A stretch of 56,621 nt of DNA from Hymenoscyphus infarciens (lineage: Eukaryota > Ascomycota > Leotiomycetes > Helotiales > Helotiaceae): contig LLCB01000353.1 in assembly GCA_001414345.1 (NCBI GenBank), positions 1-56,621 on the forward strand, written 5' to 3'. Position numbers and translations under genes: made by a program. Below the pieces are notes generated by a model. That model was not told where the DNA came from and did no database searches. It saw only the letters and a program-made list of their open reading frames with translations. The first letter of the stretch is position 1; every line of letters begins with the position of its first letter. Positions 12,401 through 25,060 of the stretch are shown here, piece after piece.

Positions 12401-13189
12401 TTATATTAAGAGATATAGACTATTCTTATAAAAAGGTCTAAGTAAGTTTAGTATTAATTTAGAGGTCTAAATAATTAGGTACTAAAAAGGTATATAAGTA
12501 GCTATCTACTTTAGCTTAATTATAGGTTTTTAAGTCTTATTTATATTAGGTTAATATATCTACTTTTTAATTACTCTTTTTAGATATAAATTAGATTTAA
12601 AAGTTAAAGTCTAATAAAAACTCTATTTATTAGACTTACTTAGCTATAAGTAGCTTAGTTATTATAAAGTATTCTAATAATCTATAATCTAAATATATAT
12701 TAATATACTTTTAATATAATATAAGTTTAGAGTACTATTTCTTAAAAGCTTTTATAATAGTAGATAGTTCTTTATTATAGATCTTCTAGTTTAATTTATA
12801 GCTAACTAGGATATATAAGTAGAACCTAATAGAGTATTAAAGGCTATTATATTATTATAAGAATATACCTACTATTACTTTTTCTAAGGAGTCTATTTCT
12901 ACCTTTATATTATAATCGAGATTAAAGTAGTATAATATTTAAATTATAAGTAGTCTAGTTCTTAGTACTTTAAAGGCTTCTTTATATTTAGATGTTTATA
13001 GAAACAGCTTTATAGAGTATATTATTATAGTTAGAGGTTTAGCGATTTTAATATAACTTTTAATAAATTATTTATAGAATCCTATAAACTCTAGATAAAA
13101 CTTTATACTTATTATAGTATTAGGTTAGACCTAGTTTTATAAAAGCTCTACTTTTTTAAGATTAACTTTAAGTCCTTTTATAATTAAGA

Positions 13190-13350
13190 TAAATCCTAAG
13201 TATTTAACTCTAGTAATACTAAATTTGCTTTTCTTAATATTAACTTAAAGTCTTACTTCTTAAAGCTAATTTAGAACCTTCTTAACTTATTCTTTATATT
13301 CTTTAATAGTATTTAAATAAATTAAAATATTATCTAAGTAAGTAATATAA
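13190..13350 (-). pseudogene. Reverse-transcriptase core of the gypsy element
   Basis: Read on the complement, this segment gives the degenerate RT catalytic block YLDNIL followed by IYLNTIKEYKE, then KSKFSITRVKYLGFIL and GLKVNLKKVE. Several in-frame stops stand where Gln or Trp are expected. The order and spacing match the RT palm and connection of Ty3/gypsy Pol proteins. The second catalytic Asp is changed to Asn (GAT to AAT), and the frame cannot be translated through. Confidence 0.85.
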
Positions 13351-16300
13351 AAGTTATCTAGATAGTTAATTAAGACGTTATTTATATAATATTAATAAGT
13401 AGTAAGGCTATTATAGAGTCTAAAAGAGAGAATCTTATATTTATATATACTATACCTAGTTTTAAATATAGTTATCTCTTCTAAGTTAAGGTCTATTTAG
13501 ATATAATAGAAAGCTTATTTAATATCTAATTTAGTAAAGATTTTAGCTATTCTTCTCTTAGAAAGAAGCTTATTAATATAAGAGATTAAGTAGGGATTGT
13601 TTTAGGTTAGAGTATTAAGCTTTCTATAATTAATATAGAACTATAAGTTATTATTATTAGCCTTTTTAATAAAGAGTATTAGAGAGATAAAAGAGCTATT
13701 ACTATTAATAATAAACCTCTTATCTAGGTTCTTTATAAGTTACTCTTTTATAGCTTTAAGCTCTATAGTTAACTATTAATATAGAGGTAAAAAGAAGTTA
13801 AAAAGTAGCTTATTTAAAGTAATCTTATAGTTATATTTATAATAAGGAGAGAGCTTATTAGAAGCTACTTTTAAGAATATATTTTTATAAGATAAGTAAT
13901 ATTTTAGGAGTTAGGCTTATATTAGAGCTCTTATCTTATTATTATCTTAGAGAGAGGTAGATCTTTTATTAATAATCTAATCTAGCTTATATATACTTAT
14001 TATATAAAATTTTAAATTAGGTTGTTTTATATTAAAGTATATAACGTTTATACTAATTTTATAGATAAAAGAGTATAGAGTCTAACTTTTTAAGACTATA
14101 CTAGTAGGTTATAGAGGCTTTAGACTAGAGTTAGATATTAAATTTTTAGGAGGTGTTATTATAGACGAGAGTAATAACTTAGCTATATTTATAAGTCTAC
14201 TCTTTTTACGTCTTTCTTATTAATAGATTATATATTCTCTTTAATTTATATCTAACTAGTAGTTTAAAATAGGTTTCTAGTTTTAGCTAGAAAGTAAGAG
14301 TAAAATTTCCTTATTATAGTAGAGAGTTAAGAGGTTATTAGCTAGCTAAGTAATCTAGTTCTTTAAGAGGTTAAAAAGAACTTTAAAATAGTTTAACTAC
14401 TTATTATTAATAATTAGGTCTTACTATCTAAGATCTAGGATAATAAAGGAGTAGTTATAAATATAACACTTATCTATGTTTAAATATAGTTATATAAACT
14501 AATTTACCTAGCTTTTAGTACTATTATTATATTTATAAATAAATATAGAATAAAGTAGTTTCTAGATTTATAAACCTATTACTTTTAATAGTTAAAGAGT
14601 TAAAGGTTAATTTAAAAATAGATATCTATTTACTCTTATATCTACTAAAGCTTATATTTTAATACTATATTCTTATATACTAAGTATAATATTTATAAGG
14701 AACTATTTCCTTTTTATAAGTTTAGAAAGGTTAAGTTTAGCTAGATTATATTTATATAGGCCTAGGAAGGTATCTTTACCTAAGCCTCTTTATTTTCCTT
14801 TTAACCTAAGTTAGAGTTAGAGTACTCTTTAAGTAGTTATTCTTTCTTAAGTTAATTATCTATTTTATTAATACTAGGTAGATTAGAATAGTTAGGCTTA
14901 ATATACCTAGGTTTCTTATAATTATAATACTTTATACTAGTAAGGAATTAGTCTATAGACGAAGGTATTAAAGTTTTTAATCTTTTACTAGTAGAAGAGA
15001 GTCTAGAAGTTTAAGAAGTCTTTTAAAGAATAGAATAAAGTCTATATAAGAGAGATAAGGGTTTTATTAAGAAACTAGATAAGGATTAGTTAGTATTAGG
15101 CTTTTAGTATAATAAGCTTATTATAATAGGTTTTTTAGTACTTATTATACTAGTTATATATAACTTAGTATTATAGTACTATTTCTTATTTATAAATAAT
15201 AGGTCTCTTACTATCTTATTAAAGTTAGTATTCTAGTATCTCTTATTATTAACTAATTAGGTTTAGAGCTAAGGTATAAGCTTATCTTATATATAGTAGA
15301 ATTTATCTTATTCTAATACTTCTCTAAGTATTACTATACTTAAAAAGTAACTTTTAAATTTTATAAAACTTTCTCTTATATAACTCTTTTATTCTATTTA
15401 AAAAGACTAAAAGGTGTTCTAGGTATCCTTCTTCTTATAACTAGTTAGATAGTAGGTATTAAGAAGTTTAATTATTTCTTTATAATCTTTAAATACTATC
15501 TTACTTATATTAGACTTATATTAAAGCTTTAAATAGTTTTAGATAAGTTTTATTATTATCTTTTAAATAAGAGCTTTATAAGTTAAAAGTATTTAATAAT
15601 AGTTAGTATTTATATAAAGTCGATTATATATTAATATTCTCTATTACTTATATATAAGTAAAATACTATTATCTAAAAGTTTAATTTTTTCTATAATCTT
15701 ACTTTTAATAAGTTAAAAGGCTTTTAGAGTACTTTTAGGTTATAGATATAAAGTAGGTTATTATAAAGAAGGAATATTAGAAGTAGAGTCTTACCTATAA
15801 TAATAGTTTAAAGAGACTAAAGAAGGTGTTTATATAAGTTAGATAAGACTTAAACTTTAGTTATTATTTAGTAGTTATTAACTAATTTACTATACTAGGT
15901 CTAATAATTAGGTAATCTAATTATCTTACTTTAAAATTCTCTATTCTTTTTCTTAATTCTTAGCTTTTATAGCTTAGATTATACTCTATATCTTATCTAT
16001 ATTAGAGAAGTCTTATTAATCTCTCTAGCTTCTAGGTACTAGGCCTTTACCTTTATTATTCTTAAGCTTCTTAGTATTCTTAGAAGTATAGTACTAAGTC
16101 GAGGACCTTTCTATAAAAGCTTAACTTTGTTTCCTAAGAGAGAGCTCTATGCTTAGGAGTAGAGCTTAAGAAGGACCTAGAGTTGCTCTAGATTCTAATA
16201 TATTAAATATTAAATTAAGAGAGAGAGAGGTAAGATTAGATTTAAAAGCCTTCTAGATAACTATTATAAGTTAACTTATTTACTAAATCTAGGGTTATTA

Positions 16301-16551
16301 GGACTCTTAGGAATACTTAGTATATTCTAATCCTTTAACGTATTTATAATACGATTTTTACTAGCTATTTATATAGATATTAAACCCTAGTATTACTAGC
16401 TATCTAGGTAGTCTCTAATTACTTAGCTATATAAGGATACCGTTATAATATTCTAAATTAAGAGTAAGTCGACTTCTAAATAAAGAGTAGTAATAAGCTT
16501 AAAGGAGATATTATTAAGGCTATTACTAGTAAGGAAGAGTTATTATTTTTA

Positions 16552-16929
16552 TATAATAGTATAAAATATATATAACTATAGTAGAGGTATATAGGAGTAT
16601 ATATAGAAGAATAACGTATATAGATACTAGGTACTAATATAGAAGAAAATAATAACTATTCTTCTTTTATACTAAGTATGAATATCTATATATAAGAGGT
16701 TAAAGACTACTAAGTTCTAATAAGAATAATAACTAAGTTCTTCTTAATATAGCTACTAAAATAATAAGGGCTTTAAAGCTAAATATATAAGACCTTAAAA
16801 CGAAATATATAATATCTGATTCTTACTCTCTTTAGTATCTTCTATCTAATAAGTCGTAGAAGTATTAATAGTCGTAGAGGTATTAGTAGTTCTACGAATG
16901 CTAATAATTCAGAATAGCGTACTATTATA
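16552..16929 (-). repeat. LTR of the gypsy element (5' LTR in element sense)
   Basis: 378 bp, the same length as the partner at 9073-9450 and colinear with it. It is followed directly by target duplication ATATT at 16930-16934. The first bases TATAATAGTATA have lost the C and G residues still present in the other LTR, and the terminus CGTACTATTATA differs by one transition. Confidence 0.9.
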
Positions 16930-17239
16930 ATATTGAATTCTACTAAGTTTTACTCTTTAATTATAAGTAAATATTAACTAAATCGATGAATAAAAATGAT
17001 TTTAGTCTAATAAGTAAGTAATAAAAGAGTATATAGAAAAAGTATAAATAGTCTTATTTTAAGAAAAAGTGGGTTTTAGCGCTTATAAGTTATTAAAAGA
17101 TATACTATATAATATTACGATATTACGATCGTATTATAGCGTATTTAGATACGTACTACTAGGATATTATAATAATATATTAATCTAAAATACTATAGTA
17201 TTTTATCACGATAATACTATCGACTACACTGAGGCTAGT

Positions 17240-18439
17240 ACAGTGAGAATAGCTTTAAAAAGGCGGCTGGTATAGCCTCGCATACGCTGAAAAAAGTGGG
17301 CATTGCATACGCATATAAGTACCCCATGGTATACGGGTCTATCTCGTATACGCCGGGACCATGGTACATATAAGCGAACTACTCCACTTCTACATACGAT
17401 TAGTTCAAACCATCTGCCCTATTTTGCTGATATTCTAGCTAAAACCGAAAGGTACTTTTCTTCAAGGTCCAGGAGTCCAATTATACCGTGGTCCAAGAAG
17501 CTACAATATCTTGGTATAGCTATCTTTCGTTTTGACGCTCTTCCGGTGCCGCGCTCTCTCCCAACCCCCATTATTTGAAACCCCTCAATATTACTCAGGG
17601 TCAGGACTTTACGATCTTTTACCGCAAGCTGAATGTTATTACTGGTAAATGTCGGTGGAAAATTAGATCATACTTGTGCGATATTGCCCTGTACGACTGT
17701 TGGGGCAATCGTTTATCAACCGACGCTTTGTGTGTTTTGCCCCCACCATGAGGTGCTGGACTTCGTGACTGACCAAGAGTAGAATGTACACTAACTTCAT
17801 CTTTAAATTGTCTAGGTAAGACTTGAGATTCGACCTAATTATCCCAAGCTACTAGAATAAATGAATTTCTATTCAGTTCGTTGTCCTAGAAGTGTTAAAA
17901 CAAACCAGGAAGGGAAAACCGCACCCAACACCATAGGTTCGAGTTTTTGCAATCTTTGGTGCCACTGAATTTGATTAATGGAACACAAGAAGGAGCAACA
18001 GTCAGATGTACTACGTGGGTGCCTGATAAGCCCCTGAATCAGCCATAGTTACCATTCCAGCCCAAAAATAGCTATTGAAGCTTGTGGCAAGAAGGATGCT
18101 ACTTGCTAAGTGTAAAGGTTGGTTGATGGGGGTAAAGGGTTGGGTTTAGAACCAAAAAAGGCTCAGTCATGGTTAAACGAGAGGTGTTTCTCAGGGCTAA
18201 AGCGATAAGATGTACAAGTTTCACCACTCCATGGATGACAACGCACCCGCACGAAGAGTGCTTGTCCAACCTTATGTAGAGTTTGAATTTCTCATCCAAG
18301 ATAGTCTCTACATTTTGAAACCAAATTTTGTTGGCATGTTTTCCCACGGAATACCTCCTAGATAACGAAAGCGGGAAACCACTTCGTGCCTTGATCAATG
18401 GACAATCAAGAGCATCATAGCACACTCGAGCGGTCGTAC
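17240..18439. other. Unique DNA between hAT copy 1 and the lectin-like gene
   Basis: 1.2 kb of ordinary composition. Near 17320-17352 a block with the inverted arms GTATACG and CGTATAC is a diverged inverted copy of the block at about 7612-7650. A minus-strand frame of 108 codons (18425-18099) opens with ATG, but I recognise nothing in it and do not call it a gene. The 3' part is presumably the promoter of the lectin-like gene starting at 18440. Confidence 0.4.
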
Positions 18440-20638
18440 ATGGGGCCGAGTCAAGCAGACTTGGAACTCGCGTAATCAGGACTAGAAGTCAACACCAGTG
18501 TGGTCGATAGTATTATTGTGATAAAATACTACAGTATTTTAGATTAATATATTATTATGATATCCTAGTAGTACGTATCCAAATACGCTATAATATAATC
18601 GTAATATTGTGATATTATACGGTATATCTTTTAATGACTTATAAGCGCTAAAACCTACTTTTTCTTAAAATGAGGTTATTTATACTTTTTCTATATACTC
18701 TTTTATTACTTACTTATTAGACTAAAATAATTTTTATTCATTAATTTAGTTAATATTTGCTTATAATTAAAGAGTAAAACTTAGTAGAATTTAATATACT
18801 AGTTTATTATATTCTAGCTAGTAATCTAACGTTGTCGTTGAATTAGTACTTAGTGTTAAGAGATTTCTAGACATGTTTTTATCTTACACAGGCTACCTTT
18901 TTAACCTTATAATATTTAGGTTAATTTAAGAGCTATTTATATAATTCTTTTTTTAAAATACTCTATTTAAATAGATCTATAATTCTAGCTATTTAGCTAT
19001 ATATTTTTTATATTATACATTGTACTATATAAAGCTAAAATAAAAGGCTAAAAAGAAGTAGGGTAAAATCCGAGGTAAAAAGCTTAAAAATTGTAGCTTA
19101 GTAACACCACGATATTATTATGATATTGATTAAAATACTAACAATATAAAGGATAATATTATTGGATATTATAGTATTTAAATAGTATAAATAGTACGTA
19201 TTAAAGTAGGTTTCTAATAATATATCGTGGTGGTATAATATTCTAAATACTATCGACCACACTGGTTAACACCAGAAAACCGGAAACCCCGCAACAACAC
19301 CCTCCACTCCAAGACGCCGTTGAACATTCTTATACCGCTTCCAGCAGCGATGAAAAGGAGGTTCGAACGGTATGCGGGTTTACCAAAAAAAAATCCACCA
19401 TCGCGGCGATTATCACCGTTCTTCTCATCATCGCGATTGTGGGCGGAGCGGTGGGAGGAACGCTTGGAAGGAAGAAGGCGTCGACGTCTGGTAATATCAC
19501 ACTTGGAGATCGCATACCTGGTGATCGCATATCCAATTCATCACTACTGGAGAACTCAGCACTTGCGTCGTTCAATTGGACTGACAGTAGCAACTTCCTC
19601 CATCGTGGTATACTATACCAAAACAAAACGAACACTGTTCTATGTTCAGTGTGGGACTCACAAAACACGACATGGACGACTTCGCCCGTATTTGTCACCG
19701 GGAAACGAGTCGAGCCTGTCCTTCAAGGAACATCAATCACAGCGGTCGCAGGATATGTCAACGACCCTCTTGCTGCAGATTCTCCCGGGAATTCTACCGC
19801 GAACACTTTTATTTTCCAACTCACAGTCTACTTTTTCTCATCGCAAAATAATATCATGGAGTTTTACACAAGAGATACCTTCGCTCGCTCTTGGGACCTA
19901 GGTCAATTAACGAACAGACGGATCAATGGCTACCCCAACTCTCAGCTAGCTGCTACGAGACACTATTGCAACTCAACTTGGTGCTATAACGGAACTGTCC
20001 TGTTATATCAGGATCCAAACCAGAAGCTTTATACCATCGGCTACAATCAGTCTGTCGTTGACTCTTCACAGGGTCCAGCACTACAAGGCTGGGATGCTAG
20101 ACCTGATGAAGTGGGAACTCTCGTTGCGCCCGGTACTGGTATATCCTTGATACCTCTTGCGAACCCAACTACTAAAAGGGTCCCAAGTCTGCTCAAAGCT
20201 TACGGGGAAACCAACCAAATAACGCAAGAATTTGCATGGGGCCAAGGAAGCTGGGCTATGGGTATGCAAAAACCATGAATACAAGCTGTTTGAAATTAAG
20301 CTAATAGTAATTTAGCAACAAGCTTCGCTCGCGATCCTCAAGAGCCTTCACAAATTGTGGCAATTCCTCTATACACCGACCAAGGGGGGTTGTCAGATAT
20401 TTACCTTACTAAACTTTACCCGAACGGAACTATCGCCAGCAATTGGTGTAATAACCAGAAATGGGGCCCATTGTCTACTCCCACGTTAAACAAATCTCCA
20501 GATAGGACGAACTTCTCTGCTATCTCTATATCTTATGATTTGCGGGCTTATGGTATTTCCAGGGGGAAGATACAGGAATATGAGCTGGATGCTGGTAACA
20601 TATTAAGTTGGGAATATGTGGATACTATAGATATTTAG
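18440..20638 (+). pseudogene. Membrane-anchored lectin-like gene disrupted by a hAT-like insertion
   Basis: The 5' piece (18440-18495) begins ATG and reads MGPSQADLELA, a TAA stop at 18473-18475, then SGLEV. It is interrupted by the hAT-like element at 18496-19264. The frame resumes at 19265 without a shift once one target-duplication copy is ignored (VNTRKPETPQQ..). A cytoplasmic tail, a membrane helix (AAIITVLLIIAIVGGAVGG) and an extracellular domain with many N-glycosylation sites follow. Exon 1 ends at 20261; intron 20262-20315 (GTATGC..TTTAG, 54 bp) joins WAM to ATSFARDP; the stop is at 20636-20638. Repeated blade-like segments (GILYQNKTNTVLCSVWD, VLLYQDPNQKLYTIGY, LSDIYLTKLYPNG) resemble fungal fucose-specific-lectin-like beta-propeller proteins. 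The TAA fits CAA to TAA, a RIP-type change. Confidence 0.72.
18496..19264. mobile_element. hAT-like non-autonomous element, copy 2
   Basis: 769 bp with terminal inverted repeats CAGTGTGGTCGATAGTATT and AATACTATCGACCACACTG. The flanking 8-bp duplications are GTCAACAC (18488-18495) and GTTAACAC (19265-19272), differing by one C/T. It is AT-rich with no open frame, so it is MITE-like. It matches copy 1 (8608-17231, inverted) over its whole length and shares its ends with copy 3 (35724-36637). It is the least mutated of the three and keeps the canonical CAGTG/CACTG ends. Confidence 0.9.
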
Positions 20639-21030
20639 ATAGCGTAAGTGTTAAAATTTCTGGCTAACGAAATAAATATCTCTTCTAAACCAACTCTAGC
20701 ACTAGACCTTTTGTAAAAACAAGCTATGATTTAAGTGAGAAGTTTTCCAAGTCAGGCTAGTGGAAATTTTGCTAAAAGTAAAGAGCATAGAGAATAAGAA
20801 AGTTAACGATTGATTTTGGTCCTATAAATTAAAAGAGGATTCATCGTTAATGTGCCTCGCTCCCTAGCTATCAGAGTTCTCCCACCACTTTGGTTCGGGG
20901 TGCGCGAGAGAGAGTGTCGATCGGAGAAGATTGGAGGGGGCATTAGTATCTATGTCCACGTATAGAGCAGTCGTCTGAAGGTGCTAGACCTGGGAGAAGA
21001 GACGGACCCATATTCAGTTTATATAAGTGG
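20639..21030. other. Unique spacer 3' of the lectin-like gene
   Basis: 3' flank of the lectin-like gene, then about 200 bp of unmutated, more GC-rich sequence (20850-21000) with no convincing frame. The change to RIP-like AT-rich DNA occurs near 21030. Confidence 0.4.
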
Positions 21031-24000
21031 TTCTTAGATTTAGACATCGATATAATAATATATTAATATATCGCAATATAATAATCGTTAGAGTTTATTC
21101 TATATTGATAATTATTATTAGAGTACTACTAATAATTAATAAATCGGTAATTAACACTTTTATTCTCTAAATAATCGTAAATACCTAGAATATCCTCTAA
21201 ATTAATTAAATAGTAACTATTCTATCTCTTAAATAATATCTCTTAAAAATAAGAGTATTTTAGTTAGAAAAGAGAGATAGTTAAGTTAGTTTATAACTTT
21301 TCTCTATTTATTAGTTTTCTTATACTAATATACTAAAAAGTAATAAAAATAGTAAATTAACCTACTTACGTACTATCTACTTACGACTATCTAAACAAGT
21401 CTAATACTTTTAATTCTTTCGCTTATTACTTTTATTACTTAAATCAACGATTTAAGTATTCTCTTAAGACTTAATATTCTTCTTCTTTCGTACTCTAATT
21501 ACTTCTATCTTTTATAAATTAAAATTACTAGCTTTAATTTACTAAAAAAATAAGTAGCGTAATATAGTAAAAATAGTAAATAATAACTAACTTAAATATC
21601 TCTCTTTTCTAACTAGAATACGCTTATTTTTAAGAGATATTATCTAAAGAATAGAATAGTTACTATTATAGGAAAAGAGATATTACGTAACCTCTTTTCT
21701 CTATATATATAGCAGAGTTTTCGCCTCTTAAATTCAAGCTTCGTAGAGTGTTTTCTACTCTTAAAAATACGTAATAGTTTTAAGCCCGGTTTATACTTAT
21801 AGTATACTCTATAATAATAATTATCTTCTACTTACGTATTTAATATATTACTACGTATTTAGAAAACGCTTCTCTACTAGTAGTCGACTAGTATAGTATA
21901 TTAATACTCGACGTCGACGAGTCTTAAATAGATAAGATATAAGCTTATCTAAGTTCTTTAAAGAAGAGAATCGAGTATAAAAAGCCTAGTAACTAGCTAG
22001 TAGAAGATTAGTAATAAGCGAGTAAAAGCCTAGTAACTAGCTAGCTACTAACTAACTATAGTAATAATAATCTAAAGCCTAGTATTAGCTAGCTACTCTA
22101 AGAGATATCTTATAACTAAACTATATCTTATTTAACTTAGAAGCCTAGTACTCTATAAAGCTAGTATATATATATAATACTAGCTAATAGCTACTATCTC
22201 TATAAACGCTACTCGCTTTACTATTACGCTAGAACTAGAGCTATATAGACTAGAGTTAGAGCAAGAGATAGAAGTTAGATAGAATCTAGAAGTAGAAGTC
22301 GGAATTTACTCTTAAGAATACTAGAACTACTAGTAAGATAACTATAAAGAGAAGCACTTCTAAAGTGTTATACTAAGACGTAGGAATTAGAAAGCTATTA
22401 ATTAAGAGATCTTTTATAATCTAGCTTAATTTATAAGCCTAGAAAGCTATTGTTTTCCTAGACCTAAGAGGCATATTATAGAAAAGAGAGTATTATATAA
22501 CCTCTTTTCTCTATATATATAATAGAGTTTTCATCTCTTAAATTCAAGCTTCTTAGAGCGTTTTCAACTTAAAAAATACGTAATAGTTACTTTTTAATTA
22601 ATTTAGAGAATAAAAGTGTTAATTACTATAAAGAAAAAGTATAAACTAACTTAAATATTCTTCTTTTCTAACTAGAATACTCTTATTTTTAAGAAGTATT
22701 ATTTAAGAGATAGAATAGTTACTTTTTAATTAATTTAAAGTATCTTCTAGATATTTACGATTATTTAGAGAATAAAAGTATTACTTACTATTAATAAATT
22801 TTATTACTCTTTATATAGATTTTTTTTATAATAATAGTATAAAATCTAGTATTATAAAGAAGTTAAATTAAAGAATAATAGAAGTAAATTATACTAAGAA
22901 GTATATATTAAATAAAAAGTATATTTAGAAAAGTAGAAGTCTCTCTATATCTATTAGTAGTATACTAAGTAGCTATCTTATATATTTAAAACGTAATAGT
23001 ATTTCTTTATAATTTAAGAGTCTATTTAGTATATATATAATTTAGTTAAGATAGATAGGATTTATATACTAGTATAAAGTTAAAAGATACTTATCTACTC
23101 TTTAATATATTATAACTTCTTTAAATATATTTACTTACTATTTAGCTTAATATATATATATCGCTATATATAATAGTAGAAGACTAGAAGTAAGCTAGTT
23201 CTAGTATTTATATCGTAGAGTTTTAACTATATATATATAAAAGCTAAAGATTAAGAGATTAAAAGAGTTTATTAATTAATTTTAATAATATATATTCTTA
23301 TATATATATAAAGAAAGTATAAGTAAAAGTATATATTATAATATATACTAGCTAAACGTTTATATATATTATATACTACTTTATTATTTTTAATAGTATA
23401 TAGATTATAAAAGAACTAATATATATAAGCTAAATAAGCTCTAAATTAAGATAATATAGTAGATATATTTTATAAATTTATAAGATAAAGATAATATATT
23501 ATAGTATCTATAAAATATACTAGTATAAGATATAGTTTATATTAAGTAATAGTACTTAGTTTTCTTTTATAATACTATAACGTATTTTTAGATTAAAAAC
23601 GCTCTAAGAAGCCTTATATTCAGAGATAAGAACTCTACTATATATATAGAGGAAATAGAGTATTTTATAACTCTAGTTCCGCGTAATAAAAACTTAATAT
23701 ATACTCTGTCTTATATTAGTATAATACTACGTTCCTATTCGCTTTTTATATAGCTTAATTATATAACTCTACTCTAATAATATAATACTATTATAATAAA
23801 TATACTTAATATATTATAAATAAATTAATATCTATATCTAGTAGTTTTAAAAGAAAAAACTATAAAAGTATATAGCTACTAGCTTTATAGTAAAGATTCT
23901 TAGATTATAAGTAACTTAGAATAGTTTTATAGTAGTAAAAGCTTTTAGATACTAGATATACTATTAGTATATCTAGTATTTTAAGTTCTAGTATACTTAA

Positions 24001-25060
24001 TATACTTAACTCTTAAATATACTTTAATAATACTTATTATAATTAAAGTACTAGCTAGTATTCTTAGTATTAGATATATTAAATATACTAGAAAGCTACT
24101 TATATAGTCGTATAATTCTAGAACTTAAAAAGCGTATTAGTCTTAGTAGTCTTAGTATTAGGAAATAGTTAATAAGCTAGTACTAGCGCTTTTAGTACTA
24201 AGACTAGCTTATATTATATATAAAGCTATAACTACTAATATACTTTATATACTTTATATAGCTATTATACTTAGTATAACTAGTATAAAGCTATTCTACT
24301 AGTTTTTAAAAGTTTTTTATAATATAAAGTATTATTAAAATAATTAATATATAAGAAGAATTAGAGAGTTTAGAAAGATATTTTCTTTTCTACTAATAAT
24401 TATTCTAAGCTTCTTAGGTAGACTTAGATACTAATACTATTAATAAAATATTAAGAGAGTTACTAATAATTATTATATTAACTAGAACTTAAATAATACT
24501 ATATTAAATATATATAATATATTAATATCTATTAATATATCGAGTTATATAATCGCTAAATCGTAAATCCGTACTAGTAGCTAATAGAATCTATAGACTC
24601 GACTTTAAGTAAAGTTATATACTTATTATTAATATTATATAAATAAGTACTTAGCTTAAAGTAATTAATCTAGATTTAATAGTATAGTAGTTATATAAAA
24701 GAAAATTAGCTTTTAGAATTAAAAAGAGTAAATTATATTATATAATTTATATTTACTATATAAAGCTACTAGCTTAAAAAAACTAATATAGATTAATAAT
24801 TATCTCTTTTTTACTAATAATATATTATATAAATTATATTAGAGTAAAAGAGTATTAATTTATATTAAAAGCTAACTAATAAGGATTTATTATTCTAAAT
24901 ATTTAGAATAATTAGAGTAAATTCCTAAGTCTCTTTTATTAATAAAATAAGAGATATAAGTATACGTAATTAATATCTAGATAAACAAAGTTTAAGAGAG
25001 TTTCTAAGTTACTATATTTCATTATTTTAGCTTAATAAAACAGTCTAATTAAGATTGAAA
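21030..25060. repeat. RIP-degraded repeat block with inverted and direct repeats
   Basis: About 4 kb of extreme AT-richness, scarce CA/TG and no open frames. Two repeat families are visible. The first is a segment of about 145 bp at 21158-21300 whose inverted, diverged copy lies at about 22610-22790, with a partial inverted copy at 21585-21675 (CTTTTCTAACTAGAATACG). The second is a segment of about 105 bp (CTCTTTTCTCTATATATATA.. TTAAATTCAAGCTTC) at about 21680-21783, repeated directly at 22483-22588 and inverted near 23578-23690. These look like the ends of nested DNA transposons, but I could not fix termini or target duplications. Left and right margins share AT-rich phrases such as ATATATTAATAT. 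Confidence 0.65.

Larger units (their letters stand above)
9073..16929 (-). mobile_element. Full-length Ty3/gypsy LTR retrotransposon, RIP-mutated
   Basis: Two 378-bp LTRs (9073-9450 and 16552-16929) enclose about 7.1 kb. A 5-bp target duplication ATATT lies at 9068-9072 and 16930-16934. Coding sense is the minus strand: the complement of 13323-13340 reads YLDNIL in a reverse-transcriptase context (preceded by ITYL-like residues, followed by IYLNTIKEYKE and later VKYLGFIL, GLKVN). This is the gypsy RT signature YLDDIL with Asp changed to Asn. A pyrimidine run at 9451-9463, just inside the left LTR, is the expected polypurine tract read in reverse. The internal region is full of stops, many at former Gln and Trp codons, and CA/TG are scarce, so it is inactive. 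It inserted into hAT-like copy 1. Confidence 0.92.
8608..17231. mobile_element. hAT-like element, copy 1, split by a nested gypsy element
   Basis: The left end TAGTATAGTCGATAGTATTT and the right end ..ATACTATCGACTACACTG are mutated versions of the cleaner copy-2 ends CAGTGTGGTCGATAG../..CTATCGACCACACTG. The element is flanked by a perfect 8-bp target duplication AGGCTAGT at 8600-8607 and 17232-17239, the duplication size of hAT transposons; CAGTG termini are also hAT-like. Without the insertion at 9068-16934 the element is about 760 bp. It matches the reverse complement of copy 2 (18496-19264) along its length. It has no transposase frame, so it is non-autonomous. Differences from copy 2 are mostly C/T and G/A, as RIP produces. 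Confidence 0.85.

Noticed and set aside
7700..17231. Possible centromere or A+T isochore without transposons
   Set aside because: Defined LTRs, TIRs, target duplications and RT sequence show it is mutated transposon DNA.
17303..18425. Open frames of 91 codons (17303-17578, +) and 108 codons (18425-18099, -)
   Set aside because: No recognisable domain, no splice context and no sign of conservation. Both are short enough to be chance.
18491..19275. Alternative target duplication AACACCAG (18491-18498 and 19268-19275) for hAT-like copy 2
   Set aside because: It would make the two termini unequal and remove the CAGTG/CACTG ends. The pair GTCAACAC/GTTAACAC gives symmetric TIRs and matches copies 1 and 3.
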